From positions 96,731,343 through 96,795,342 of the forward strand of contig CP136065.1 in NCBI GenBank assembly GCA_032622095.1: 64,000 nucleotides of DNA. Reading direction: 5' to 3'. The stretch is from Siphonodentalium dalli. Taxonomy: Eukaryota; Mollusca; Scaphopoda; Gadilida; Siphonodentaliidae. The position numbers were made by a program, and so were the translations under genes. The first letter of the stretch is position 1; every line of letters begins with the position of its first letter. This document shows positions 47,052 to 59,134 of this stretch, one piece after another. Below the pieces are notes generated by a model. That model did not search any database, was not told the origin of the DNA, and was given only the letters and a program-made list of their open reading frames with translations.

Positions 47052-47264
47052 CAGTAATGCTCTAATTAATCAAACTCTTAACCACAGCAGAATTATGGGT
47101 AACTTTTCAGGATTTAGTCGGAAATATGGCTTGTTGCCATTCATCTGAAAGCTCTCGGTGAGAGCTTTCCGATGAATGGCAACAAGCTATATTTCCGACT
47201 AAATCCTGAAAAGTTACCCATAATTCTGCTGTGGTTAAGAGGTCGATTAATTAGAGCATTACTG
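47052..47264. mobile_element. Palindromic MITE family A, full copy
   Basis: About 213 bp, almost perfectly palindromic: ends CAGTAATGCTCTAATTAATC / complement, arms AACCACAGCAGAATTATGGG, TTTCAGGATTTAGTCGG, ATATGGCTTGTTGCCATTCA, and a centre CTCTCGGTGAGAG. Flanking TA is intact on the right side only. TA-type targets suggest mobilisation by a Tc1/mariner-like transposase. Confidence 0.88.
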
Positions 47265-47740
47265 TAGTTATACAAGCGTATTTAGATGTGATGGGACCGC
47301 CAGTACTCAATTCAAGCATCAAGGTCATTGTCAGATATTGCTGTTTTGTCACTTTACGTCCTATAATGTGTCTTTATGATGAACCTACAATATTGATAAT
47401 GTTTCACATTATGGAGATAATAGTCTTTAACTTGAACTATAAACCATATCCATAACCTGCGTATTACACGTTTGAGAGATTGTATGAAACATATGATCTG
47501 ACCAATGCCCACCCTAAAATCAGAATTTGTTCTTCCCCATAAACAGGGACCACACCATCAGTGGGCGGATAAAGGACACACTTAAGAATGTAATGAATGT
47601 TATGGTAAATGCATCAAAGTTGGCACACATGATTATAAATAAGTCATTTTGAATATGATGCCAAGCTGGAAAATATACACAGTTGACATGGCAACCATTT
47701 TGGTGCACAAATCTGGCAATTATACATTGCTATTGCCCAG

Positions 47741-49897
47741 GGGCCTGTTTCATGAAGCAAGGTCATAAGATCATCTTAAGATGGACTTAATCTAAGATCT
47801 AAGGTGGATCTTATGATGTAACTTTTCCGTTTCAAGAACGCGTTTCACAAAACAAGATTAAGTCCTACTTAAGTAGTAAGTTAAGTTCCCGCTCATTTAG
47901 ACTGGTTATCGACAATTTTCTACAGTCCGGAACAAAAAAATGTGGGCTTGTGCAATCTTTATGTACGGCATTGAGAGGTTATCGAGAAAGAGCCGAGTCC
48001 GAGTTGACATTATTGTGTGACAGGGATGCTGGATGGCGGCTGGAGTGGGGTGGGCGAATCAGCGCATGTATCTTAGTGTATATAGTCAGTGGCCTAATAT
48101 TCGCATATGGATCTTAGACTTATATGAGTTCCACGATGTGAATTCGAACATGAGTACATTGCAGGCTCTTAAAATGACGATCTTTGCGTTTACTGACGAG
48201 TGGTGGTGTCAGAAATAAGACAATATAATTATATGGATCGATGCATGACTGCGACCATGCATTCACGCCGAGTTAATCCACTGAGAGCAATGATCAGGCG
48301 GCGATTTTTTATGTGAGCCGACATAACTCGTGTATTATCGACCACCGCTCTCTACGTGTAGCAATAATCAAAATAAATCGGCGATGTCATCAGGACACAC
48401 ATAGGTCATTTTTCGATTCAAAGGGAAATGAAAAATATTTGTTAGAGTAACTTTTGAATTATTTTTATGCAGATGTTTTATGCGGTTGTCATACCATGGA
48501 TATATATATAACTACGTTTTCATTAGCACACTCGTATTAAGGGGTGTCATCGTTACGGTGTGTATATCATATATACAGTATGCTGTACAACGGTCATCCC
48601 ACCCCTGCAAAAAAAACATGACAAAAATTTGGACAGCCTTGAAAATCACGACATATCGGCGTGTGCATAAACTCAATAAAAATAATATTCTCTATAGAAA
48701 ATTGTCACTATTTCTAAAACATATTTTGATAAAGAGCGTTTGTGTTACCTTTCCTATATGGCATATCTGCTTTGTAAACAGCCGACGGAAATTTGGAAAG
48801 AGGAAAGAATCAATACATTAATTGATCTCATTTTACCCCATCTCCCCACACACATATGGAATAACATAGAGGAGATTGTGAGCTTTGGGCTAGGCCATAA
48901 TTCTTATCAAAAGTTTAATTCGTGGGTAATACAATTTTATAATAGATATTATCTATAGGTCACATACACAGCTGATAATTGACTATATCCTACACTCGAC
49001 GAGGCTCGGGGTGGCTAGTTGGTCTCTGTGGGGGGGGGGGGTACATCGTGCAATTTCTAACTGCACCCGCCCCTTAATTGAAGCGGACCAAACTTCCATG
49101 TTCGCGAAATGCCATGTCCACCCCACCCGTTGGATTTAAACTTTCCAATTGGTATCTCAAATATTCCAACAGTTCGAAATTTCTAACCTGACGCCCCTAA
49201 AGTTGGTGATTTTCGGTTGCTGCTGTTTGTCTAAAACAACACATTCCTTTACTAGTTATAAATTCAAACAATTGAAACCTATATATAGTGTACGATTAAT
49301 GTTGTCAGGCATGAAATTTCCAATTGCTAAACATTTTGACCAAAGTGTGTGTGGGGGGGGGGGGTGCTGTAGACAACACACAAACCCCATTCGCCACGTC
49401 CCTGATGATAAGCCTGTGCTCTGAATTGTTTTTACCAAACTAACCCTATGGGGATACGGTGGGGGGGGGGGGTTGCCCTCTCCGAAATTTGGTTTTGGAA
49501 AGTTTGAGGTACCAGTTGGAATGTTTAAACCCAAAGAGAATTTGGTGTTGTTTAAGGGGGTGTAGTTGGACATTTCGAGGCGAACACCCCCTCTCACTCT
49601 GTAGCCACGATCCTGTATACCAGACGACGAATTGCCCACCCAGACAATGTATAGATATCTCCGTAATTTGCAAAATAACATAGGCCGCCATACTTGTCAT
49701 CGATATGCCACTTATCACGTTGGTCTTAACTTTAAGATTATCTTATGACACCTCACAGCAGTCTTAAAGTTAAGACCAAAGTTAAGACCATCTTAAGTTA
49801 AGACCTTGTTCGTGAAACACACTTATGACTGAAGTTTGAACTTATGACCATCTTAAGTCCCAACTATGTCATAAGTTGCTTTCATGAAACAGGGCCC
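47741..49897. mobile_element. 2.2-kb terminal-inverted-repeat element (GGGCC..TGTTTCATGAA ends)
   Basis: The left end GGGCCTGTTTCATGAAGCAA and the right end (complement) GGGCCCTGTTTCATGAAAGC are inverted copies, followed by subterminal arrays of ACTTAAG/TTATGAC words at both ends (47,760-47,890 and 49,715-49,890). The inside has plus-strand frames, one reading WKEERINTLIDLILPHLPTH and IWNNIEEIVSFGLGHNSY at about 48,790-48,900, not recognised. Two G tracts at 49,033 and 49,347. No proven transposase. Confidence 0.7.
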
Positions 49898-50135
49898 AGT
49901 AACCTAATGGAAAACTGTTCACTACTGTCGCTACATGTATGCATATATCTGGTTTGGACATTCATCAGACCATTTACTTGTTAGAACATATACATGTACA
50001 TGTTATATATGGGTAAATTTATCATAAATTATCCTATCCTATCCTATCCACGATTGTGATACTGGCGGGCTTTATAATGACAGTGTTCACCACTTGGATG
50101 AAGCATTTTAGAACAGTGATGTTGATATGCGCATA

Positions 50136-50348
50136 CAGTAATGCTCTAAGTAATCGACTTCTTAACCACAGCAGAATTGTGGGAAACTTTTCAGGATTTA
50201 GTCGGAAATATGGCTTGTTGCCATTCATCGGAAAGCTCTCGCCGAGAGCTTTCCGATGAATGGAAACAAGCAATATTTCCGACTAAATCCTGAAAAGTTA
50301 CCAATAATTCTGCTGTGGTTAAAGAGTCGATTACTTAGGGCATTACTG
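50136..50348. mobile_element. Palindromic MITE family A, full copy
   Basis: Same inverted ends (CAGTAATGCTCTAAGTAATC) and arms as 47,052-47,264, about 213 bp, with a left flanking TA and a mutated right flank. Centre CTCTCGCCGAGAG. Confidence 0.88.
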
Positions 50349-50359
50349 TCTAGTGTCCA

Positions 50360-51420
50360 ACAACTTGAGTGAAGTTGACTATATTAATGGGGGTGGGGGT
50401 TGGTTGAGTGATTACCATATCATAGATCATCCAGCGCTAATGAACCTGGTTCTAACCCCGATAAGCGCGGAATTGATCCACCCAAAAGGACGGTAACCAG
50501 ATTTATGATATATCAAGCTTTCCAACTTTTCAGACCTGACACCCCCACTAAGGTTGGAACATTTTCAACTGATGGTCTTTCAGACCGAACTGTTTTACCA
50601 ACAGTAGAACAGATATGCTACTGTTGGTCTACATTAAAAAACAACAAATACTCCAACTAAAGTTGGGAAGAATTTCCCAACCCCCTGTCGACGATATACG
50701 AAATACTTTGTTATTTTTAGACTAATAGTCTGACCATGCACCAGTTTGGAAATTTTCCTCAGATTGGAAATTTCCAACAGTTCGAAAGCTTAAGGTATCA
50801 ATTGGAACCCAAGAGGGTTGAAAATGGAATCCTGCGATCCTGCGAAATTGTCTAGTGGGAGGGATTTAAAACCGACAGGGGCATTACAGATGTCTTGTTT
50901 GAGCTGACACCATAATATCATATACTGTATATAGACCAACCTTAACATAATAGGAATGGGACCCATAACACCAGCAAACTGATATTTCGATGGTTAGATG
51001 GTCAAACGACATTTAACACGTAGTAGTGATTGTTGTCAGGCTATCACAAATTTCGATGATACTATACTGCGAAGAGCGTCCATTCCTCCGTTGCCCAGAA
51101 TGGGGAGATAATACAGAGCGTTATCAATTAAGAGATCTTGTGGTCGCTTTCGACGTATTTTCGCGATTTCTGTATTCTGCGAATTATTAGACACGTTTTG
51201 AACAATGTACGACAACAGATATTTATTACTATCTTACTATTACTTCCCTAGCCGATGTTGTGATTACGGTTTTGGATTTTCAACAAAACTCACAAACATA
51301 TACTATATAGTAATAAGTTCGCGATCGTTTCTCATCTCTTCAATGTGGGAGATGACTCTGAGATTATGTCCTTAAATTGTGATGGCCATTTTTGCGACAA
51401 ACAATGCGCTGATAACAGCA
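50360..51420. other. Intron of the protease gene; nothing recognised
   Basis: GGTTGGAACATTTTCAACTG-type short inverted words near 50,545-50,720; no exon or gene. Confidence 0.4.
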
Positions 51421-51426
51421 CAATTA

Positions 51427-51639
51427 CAGTGATGCCCTAATTAATGGACTCCATAACCACAGCAGAATTATGGGTAACTTTTCAGGATTTAGTCGGAAAT
51501 ATGGCTTGTTGCCATTAATCGGAAAGCTCCCGGCGAGCGCTTTCCGATGAATGACAACAAGACATATTTCCGACTAAATCCTGAAAAATTACCCATAATT
51601 CTGCTGTGGTTAAGGGGTCGATTATTTAGAGCATTACTG
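51427..51639. mobile_element. Palindromic MITE family A, full copy
   Basis: Third full-length copy: ends CAGTGATGCCCTAATTAATG / TTAGAGCATTACTG flanked by TA, same arms, centre CTCCCGGCGAGCG. More mismatches between arms than the other copies, so probably older. Confidence 0.87.
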
Positions 51640-51714
51640 TAAGTACGAAATAATCACGACACGAAGACATTACTGCGAGTGACAAACGCGACTGTCTCAC
51701 AAACGGACTAGTCG

Positions 51715-53865
51715 TCGTCATTTCTGCGAATTTCACTTTGGGAAACTACTCCTGGCGATTTGGTTCTCCACCGAGCTTTATTTACATTCTCTACCGAGCA
51801 AAGTTTCTGATTCTTTGCATTTGTGCTCATTTTCGTGACATCATCATACTGAAAGAAATTTTTATGCCACGTGCTACCTAGCTTCATTTCAAAAGAAGTA
51901 GCAATGGACGCACAGGTAAAGATTAGTAATATATGTTCCAAAATCGAGTCAGTTTATCGTCAGAAATTCAAATGTTATTTGGAAAATACTCGGTACAGTT
52001 GTATTAATTTTGTCAGTTGGCGAGGAAAATTCTTCATTAAAAATTCGTAACTTATGGCGCCCGTGACATCCACTGGGGCATGCTAAAAAATCAACTATAA
52101 CTCGAAAATATTTTTTTTTTTTACAAAAGAAGCTATAATGAAAATCTGGTGAAGGTTCTAGTTCTCTATTAAGGGCTCCGATTCTTTGCAACTTAATCGC
52201 GGTGGCTCCGATTCTCTACATATGTGCGGAGTAGTTTTTACATTTTCACATCTAACGCCAAAATCATGTTCAATCAATCATTGGGCTAAAACAAGACATT
52301 ATGTAGGATTCATATTACCTGAATACATTTATCTGTTCACAATTATAATATCTCTTTCTCACAAAGTTACGACATGCAAACAATTAATGAGCACATACCA
52401 TATTGTTGTTTCTTACGGACATTATTTATCTTCATGTGCATGTAAATTTTACATATCTCGTTCATGCAGTTTATGTATTGATTGAGAGGTATAACATAAG
52501 AAGTTTCAGCCAGAAGTATTATAAATTTAGCCTATGTCACTGGGCATTTGTTGTTTTGTTTTATTTTTAGTATAAACTGGGACAGGAATTGTGACTATTA
52601 ATAGAACTGTATAACATTTGTTATAGCAATTTTATTTTATTAGACTTTCAAGAGAGTTATATGTAATAGTATATGCGTTTCTCTTGTATGTTTAGGCGCA
52701 GTGAAGCAAATACGTCTGCCAATGAGTTTAGTATTATTTGTTTTCTTTTTGTTGTTGTTGTTTCTGGAAGTTTTACAAGGCACCTTTAACCATTTCGCCT
52801 CAGTCTTGATTGGTCAATTTACATGGATTTTTTTTTCAGAGTTTTCGTTATCTTTTCCGCAGAAATGGCTATGCTATTATTGTCAAGCATAGATTATTGG
52901 ACCTTTGTAGTGCTTTTTCAGCATTTCGCAAATCGTTTTGAAAGAGCTGACATTCATACGGTTTCGCCTTTATGTGTGTGTTCATATGGTCTTCATAATC
53001 AATCTGGCAGTACTGCATGGCCACACACAAATCACACATGAGAATCATCTTCCCTACTGCATCACCATGCTCATAGGCAAGATGTGCGTTGATCCTCTGA
53101 CGAGATAGGTATACTTTGCTGCATGTGTGCCAAAGGTGTATCAGACGATCATTGTTATCTTGTTCTCATTGGACTTCTTCACTGTTGTGTAAGAACATAA
53201 CGATAGTCGAACCTTGTCTTCATCGGCGTGCTGCTCGCCAAAGGCTGGGCCTATCCATAGCCGGAGATTATGTTTTGTCGCTCCTTCGGATTGGTTCAAG
53301 TGACCTTCTAGAAGAAGCGAATCTTCTAATGTGGTCATTAATATTAGGACCATTATATGACGCTATACTGAGCGAGACACTTGGTGTAAATTTCGTAACT
53401 GCAATTAAGTGCTCTTTAACCCAGCTGCATTATATCGGACGTGCTAATGGATCTGAACAGCCATGGCCGCCGCTCGTCATGTGTCAGGTTTATAACTAAT
53501 CATGTAGTCATATCGGTATAAATCATGAGGACGACACATACTACTTTACCAAAGGCAGATAAACGAGTTATTCGCAGAGAACCGAGCGCTCGGTAGAGAA
53601 TCGGAATCGGAAAAATAAAAAGTCTATTTCTGTGCATTTCGGAATTAGTTTAAAACTTTTTTTTACACCAACTGACGGCCAGTGACTATAATGTCATGAT
53701 AGCGCTATGAAACTCACGAAATACTGTTCTAATGTTGTTGCTTTTTACGTTTTATGCCGCGATTGCTCGACAAAGAATCGGAATCGTCGCTCAAATATCC
53801 TTACGAAACTCGGTAGAGAACCAAATTGCCTGGAGTAGTTCCCCCCAGAGTGTTTTTGGACCGTC
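51715..53865. mobile_element. Possible 2.1-kb element with short inverted repeats around a zinc-finger remnant
   Basis: 51,730-51,800 and 53,800-53,865 are inverted copies (ACTACTCC.GGC.ATTTGGTTCTC.ACCGAG). Additional TCTCTACCGAGC words lie just inside. The interior holds the C2H2-like remnant at 52,869-53,353. Target duplications were not identified. Confidence 0.45.
52869..53353 (-). pseudogene. Decayed C2H2 zinc-finger sequence
   Basis: A minus-strand frame reads CSKVYLSRQRINAHLAYEHG, then MCDLCVAMQ and YEDHMNTHIKAKPYECQLF before a TAG. CDLC...H...TH plus a KPYEC linker is the C2H2 signature, and C.K.YLSR..INAHLA.EH fits a neighbouring finger with one cysteine lost. Upstream, in another frame, LCSYTTVKKSNENK resembles part of a further finger. 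Lost cysteines and a frame change mark it as dead. It could be a retrocopy or a captured gene fragment. Confidence 0.5.
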
Positions 53866-54301
53866 CGAAAAAATTACGACTACAAATAGCTATTCGCAAT
53901 ATTTATCTGTCGTCGTTCAATATGGAAAAGGTGTATATTGTTATTCTGATATATTTACACACTAAGTGTTGTCATCACTAAATCCAGCATTCTGATTGGT
54001 GGTCGGCGCCCACGTGGCTAGTTGCAGTTATTTCTCGGTGAATGCGTAACGCCTCATAACTCCAAGCTAATAACACCATCGATACGTCATTAGGTTTGGA
54101 AAGACGAACGCGTAATGCTTTGGGCGCATTTTGACTCGCGCAGGATTGACTTAATACATCATCGGGTTTCAACATGAAGAGAAATTGTTCCTATTAACTT
54201 TTGCCAAGGGTTCTATTGGGTATTTTGGGCTGATCTTGTCACGATACACTTTTCGATTTAAATATATTTACAAAAGTGGCTTTTTCGCTAAATGTATATA
54301 A

Positions 54302-54476
54302 ATATAAGGATTAACTGTCATGTGGACTATTTTTATGGAGATGTAACGGTGAGGTAAGTGGACATAACTTGTATGTAAAACCCTTCGGGTTTTACACAAG
54401 TTATGTCCACTTACCTCACCGTTACATCTCCATAAAAACAGTTCACATGACAGTTAATCCTTATTTAGTTGGTGTC
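54302..54476. mobile_element. Perfect-arm hairpin (palindromic MITE, family B)
   Basis: AAGGATTAACTGTCATGTG, TTTATGGAGATGTAACGGTG, AGGTAAGTGGACATAACTTG and complements meet at AAACCCTTCGGGTTT. The arms are about 80 bp with very few mismatches. Nothing coding. Confidence 0.88.
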
Positions 54477-54759
54477 AAATCCGACTGGGCATCTGCATTA
54501 TGGGTGATTGTGGCCTCATTATGTGTGATTGTGGCTTCATTAAGGGTGATTGTGGCCTGTTCGTGGATTGAAAATATGATGATAGACGTCGACACACTTG
54601 GATGGGTATAAGATTTAATGTCATATAATTGGGCTGCTTTCTCTGATAGTCGGGAACTGACTGGAACGCACTCTAACGAGACCTTCGGTCCTCCAGCACA
54701 TGGGATCATTCCAAATCTGCAACTGTAGATAAAACGCATCACAGCTCGGTCTGAGTGAA

Positions 54760-55266
54760 CACCCCTGGTCAAGTGGTCCTGCTAATATGCTATGATGCTG
54801 GTGTTCCTGCTGAATTGATATGATGCGGGTAGGGCAAACTGATACCGTTACGAAAAAGTACCGTTATTTTTTCTAAAGTTGTCATTTTCGCGGTTTTTGG
54901 CAAATCCGAGAGATTTGAGAAATAACAGTGTGTGTATGAAACATTCGAGAACATATATATGTTTGAAAAATATAATAATGCTTGCGCTTGTGTTTCTAAA
55001 ACGACGTGAATAACCATCTTGATTGCAGTCGATTTTCAACAACTAATACAACCAGTGTTAACCATATTTCGCAACAAATATGTTTGTTAATGTGTGGTAC
55101 TCATAATGGCTTTCCCTGGATATGTTCAGATTATCGGAACACCGCGAAAAAGACAAATTAAAAAATATAACGGTACTTTACATCAGTTTGCCCTAACATA
55201 ATTATAGCGATTCAGCAGGACCCAACCGCATCATAGAATATTAGCAGGACCACTTGACCAGGGGTG
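54760..55266. mobile_element. About 507-bp foldback element (CACCCCTGGTCAAGTGG ends)
   Basis: Inverted ends CACCCCTGGTCAAGTGGTCC, then CATGATGC/GCATCATA, CCTGCTGAAT and GGGCAAACTGATxxCGTTA words on both sides in opposite orientation. Protein-like frames abut it on either side (minus 54,461-54,772; plus from 55,264), which may be chance. Confidence 0.75.
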
Positions 55267-55654
55267 AGACTACCGAAAAGATACTCGTTCGGCAGTCTGA
55301 AACAGTTAGCAGAGAATCCAATTACTTCCAATTTTGTTTACACAATTAGGGTCAGCGAATCACAAAGCTCGACGAGACTCACTCATCGAATATGGAATAT
55401 TAAAAGATTCCCTGTCAGATTTGACACCATAAACCATCAGCTGACTACGTCTTCTATACCAGAACATAATTATATCAAACATGTGTCCATTGAAGGCACA
55501 GATGGCCTTCGCGGTGGGTATGATGTTAAAATAGTCACACCCGTTGAAACGGCCATCAACAGAAAGAATATTAAAATATATACATATCATGTTCTTAAAT
55601 CAATCGTAAATATCGCGTAAATAGCATGTTAAATTTGCCATTTACATACGCGGT

Positions 55655-55860
55655 GTAATGTAAACAAAAGCCAGGTTCTGTAACATAACAAAGCGTACGA
55701 ACTTGACGATAACATAATATTTTCACGATATTTATGATTGGTATAAGAACAAAATATGTCTATATTTTAATATTATTTCTGTTTATGACGGGTTTAACAG
55801 ATGTGACTATTTACCAGCATACCCACCGCGAAGGCCATCCGTGTCTTTAATATGAGGCTA
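55655..55860. repeat. Dispersed repeat, copy 2
   Basis: Same word order as 46,025-46,270 (AAACAAAAGCCAGG, TATTTATGATTGGTATAAGA, TCTGTTTATGACGG, GCATACCCACCGCG). Same orientation. Confidence 0.6.
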
Positions 55861-56106
55861 TGATATGTTATGACAGTTGTTGTTTTGAATTTCTGTCAGC
55901 CTAAAAAATGCCAATGACCGTCTCTTATAAAGAGCAGCCACGATTCAAAGTCTGTCGAAGTAGTTGCACCTTTATAAGATTCTTTTCGCGAAATTTCGAC
56001 AGTTAAGCACATTTCATCGTCTTGAATTGAGCTGCAGTTTCACTAACATTATGACTTCACCTTGATTTTTTTCATATCCGTCTAAATGTTATTCAGACTC
56101 ACTCAC

Positions 56107-56226
56107 CTCCTTTCCATTCGAGCTTGAATCCGACGTCTGTGGTAGATCCATCCGTTTTAAATTCAATGTTGATAAGATCACTGTTAACAACTAGAGGAGC
56201 TGGCAAGCTCGATCCGCAGTATTTAC
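56107..56226 (-). CDS. Protease gene exon: CUB domain 1, C-terminal part
   Basis: A 120-base, phase 1-1 exon finishing the CUB domain: KYCGSSLPAPLVV, then LINIEFKTDGSTTDVGFKLEW. This matches the family ending (CG...P......N.L.I.F.SD.....GF...W) and carries the fourth cysteine. The donor is gtgagtga. About 14 kb of intron separates it from the next recognised exon. Confidence 0.87.
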
Positions 56227-56229
56227 CTG

Positions 56230-57220
56230 TAATAATGGGTGGAGTCATCATGAAGTATGGTGTGAAATTGTGAATCAATAGCATGGTATGATTACGATTG
56301 TGTGATGTGAACGTCTGCATAACGACACACGAACATGTACGTGGTTCCAAATCGAAAAAAAAAAAAAAATTGTTGTCAGAGAAAGATGGAATAAATTGGC
56401 AAATTTATTTGAACCCTTTTAGTCTAGTACCGAACATACTCTTCCTTTCTGTAAAGTAAACAGTCCATACTTTAAATCCAGTCTCATATTTCAAATGGAA
56501 AAACAAACACATAAATTGTTATAATTCATTATAGTATGTATACCCACGAGAATATTTACAAAAAACCTTAGTGTAACATACGGCACAGGTAGCCCCTATG
56601 TATATATATATTTTCAAGGCTCTTCCGTTTGTACACGCATGTTCCTAAAATTACAGTGACCATGTTGTGTAAAATGTAAAGATCCGTATCACCCGCGTGT
56701 AACATACGCATTCCGTTGACGTCACACGACATAAATGGCGTCGCCTAAACCAAGATACCGGAACTTTAAAGTAAAAACACCATCACACACTCATGTGGCA
56801 AAATAAGCCATGTATGTGTCTGACTAAACCTTGTAAGTCTGTTTTTAATTAAAGGATTCTATAGGACGGGTGACGTGTAATAAACACAGAACGACACGCA
56901 TGCTAGTGGATTTGTCGATACGGCACTTATGCCATCGCGGAAAGTTAAGACTCGAGGCTGTCAACCGTGTCCTGTTAACAAATTACATATTAACACACTT
57001 GTGTTGTTTACAACGTACATGTAGCTATTGACCTAAGTGTGGTCCCCTCAACGGGATGGTTGCAATACAAGCGAGCATAATTCGATGCTTAAATCAGACA
57101 TGTGGCTTTAATGTAAACCATTACAATCCCAAAACTATATATATCTTGCATGATGTCATCTGTTTATCTAAATTTCGAAGGAACTCGCTCACTATACTGT
57201 TATCAACACGGCTTTAGTAC
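56230..57220. other. Intron within CUB domain 1; nothing recognised
   Basis: An A run at 56,356-56,369 and no repeats or exons recognised. Confidence 0.5.
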
Positions 57221-57224
57221 TTAC

Positions 57225-57327
57225 CTTTTTGCATGTTGTTGTGGGCATCGTATATTCCAACAAAATCGTAACCACAAGCAGAATCATCCTCTAAGCCAAA
57301 TGCCTCTAAGAATGTTATCGTCGCAGT
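57225..57327 (-). CDS. Protease gene exon: CUB domain 1, middle part
   Basis: A 103-base exon (phase 0 in, phase 1 out) with the CUB core strand pattern: TITFLEAFGLEDDSACGYDFVGIYDAHNN. It carries the third cysteine plus the YD and IYD aspartates that bind calcium in cbCUB domains. The acceptor has a strong pyrimidine tract (ctttttttcag on the minus strand) and the donor is gtaagtac. Confidence 0.87.
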
Positions 57328-57499
57328 CTGAAAAAAGATCAGCACAGCATAAGGACGTGGCAACGGGGTTCGTTGGGATATATCACCCCCAACGTTGGTA
57401 AAATGTTAAACAGTTTAAAATTTCACGCCTGAGATATATAAGATAAGATACGATACGTTTTAATGGTCTTTTAACACACATTAGTGTAGGACAACCTAC

Positions 57500-57610
57500 A
57501 TGCATATGGTTTTCACCACACAAATTACCGTTGTAAATTAACCACCCAAATAACCGTTGTAAATTAACCACCCAAATAACCGTGGTAAATTAACTATAGT
57601 TTCAGATAAC
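57500..57610. repeat. Short tandem repeat (TAACCGTTGTAAATTAACCAC)
   Basis: Four to five degenerate units of ACCGTTGTAAATTAACCACC with a variable spacer of AAATA, in the intron between the first two CUB 1 exons. Confidence 0.75.
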
Positions 57611-57727
57611 CATTGTAGATTAACTATTGTTTTTTTTATCATGGTAAACCAAGATGTTTCTATGGTAAAACAATAGGAAATGTTATACGGGCTATTTCAC
57701 ATAATTATATATAAGGATATGAAATGA

Positions 57728-57847
57728 GTGTTTCTCTCATGTGATATTTATGAAACGAGTCTAAGAATTTTCAGTTTTCTCGAGCCTCCGGCGAGAGAAA
57801 ACTGAAAATTCGTGACGAGTTTCATAAATATCACATGAGAGAAACAC
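57728..57847. mobile_element. Hairpin element with GTGTTTCTCTCATGTGATAT arms
   Basis: GTGTTTCTCTCATGTGATAT, TTATGAAACGAG, GAATTTTCAGTTTTCTC and complements meet at about 57,787 (GAGCCTCCGGCG). Arm length about 55 bp with few mismatches. No gene. Confidence 0.85.
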
Positions 57848-57859
57848 GAATTACATATT

Positions 57860-58990
57860 CTATTTATCATATGACACCTATAAATTGATTATGATATCAC
57901 TAAATAGCTATATGACATCGGCAACAAAAGGTTAATGTGACGTCACTTCATTGCACCGGAAGCCCAATTACACCTGGTGAACTAGCAGAAATAATATGCA
58001 CGCGAAGATATAGTGCGCTATTCTGTTCTCAGTTTGTGACATTATATCGTATGTTTATTAGATAAATACGAATTACATATTCTATTTATCGTATAACAAT
58101 GTCCAAAACTATATATTTCAAGATTATAATTGCGAGAATTTCGGCATCGCGTTGATTGACGCGCACGAATTTGACCTGCATTTAGTTAGAGATGTGGCTC
58201 GGCCCAGGCTGCCATTCAGCCAATCAGAACACACTTTTTGACAACAAACCAATCAAATTATCGGAAGGTAATGATTTATGACATACTTTCCAACGTAAAT
58301 AATGATTGAGTCATATGATAAATTAGGTTACTGCTGATAGTGGCTCAATATTGAGAGCACTCAACGATTAGAGAGAGGCCGAAATAACTCGTTTCATCGC
58401 CCACTTAGCCGTCAAACGTTTACTAATTTTAATATACACGTACATGCACATTGGTCTAATACAATAGAGACCTTTCGCAAAATGACGAATACGATTACGG
58501 ATATGGAAATATCCAGCCAGTATACGGCCAAAATTCGATCTTTACGCAGGTTCTTATTTGAGACGAAATATTCCCCACGCAGTTTAATTATGTGCATATG
58601 TGTCAAGGATGTGCCACCGGTCCTGCTTGGGGACGCTCTAACATTATCCATGTGGTGTATTATACACGGATACGAACATGGGATCTAAAAGACACACACA
58701 TTACTTTTTTCATCAAATATATATGTAACTGAATATAGTAGGGCATATGCCGTCTAACTAATTATCCATCGTAGGAAAATTGTGGTGGTGTCAACCTTAC
58801 TAGGACAACTTATCTTACCCGTAATCGTAATAGTGATTTTTGCGAAGGGTCTCTACAGCCTACCGACATACTACTACCGCTACAGCAACGAAACAGCCAA
58901 TATCGGATGTTGCTACTGAAAGCTGGCTCAACATTGAATGAACTAAAAAATTTGAGAGACAACAATTATCATATTCTCTCATATGTTATA
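57860..58990. other. Intron within CUB domain 1; nothing recognised
   Basis: ACGAATTACATATTCTATTTATC occurs at about 57,847 and 58,068, a short direct repeat in part tied to the hairpin element. No exon. Confidence 0.4.
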
Positions 58991-58995
58991 CTCAC

Positions 58996-59129
58996 GTGAG
59001 CCTTTGGTAGTCGTATCCTCCACGTACAATCACTGTTGTCTTCATAAGCCTTCGGATAGTTAGCGCTTGTTATCAATCCGGTTGAGGAATTCAAAGCGGT
59101 CCATGTTCCACATGATGTAGGTAGCTCGC
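58996..59129 (-). CDS. Protease gene exon: CUB domain 1, N-terminal part
   Basis: A 134-base exon (phase 1 in, phase 0 out) carrying the first third of a CUB domain: TSCGTW, then GLITSANYPKAYEDNSDCTWRI, matching the family pattern CG...G.I.SPNYP..Y..N..C.W.I. The first two CUB cysteines are here. The donor is gtgagtat and the acceptor ends gtcgcag. The domain continues in the exons at 57,225 and 56,107, unlike the next two CUB domains, which each sit in one exon. Confidence 0.88.
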
Positions 59130-59134
59130 CTGCG

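Noticed and set aside
53116-53499. 127-codon plus-strand frame
   Set aside because: It is antisense to the C2H2 remnant, which carries the recognisable motif; the plus frame has no known domain.
42013-56106. Extra SRCR, MAM or LDLa exons in the long intron
   Set aside because: Minus-strand reading found no cysteine pattern with matching splice sites, and flanking exons already join in phase.
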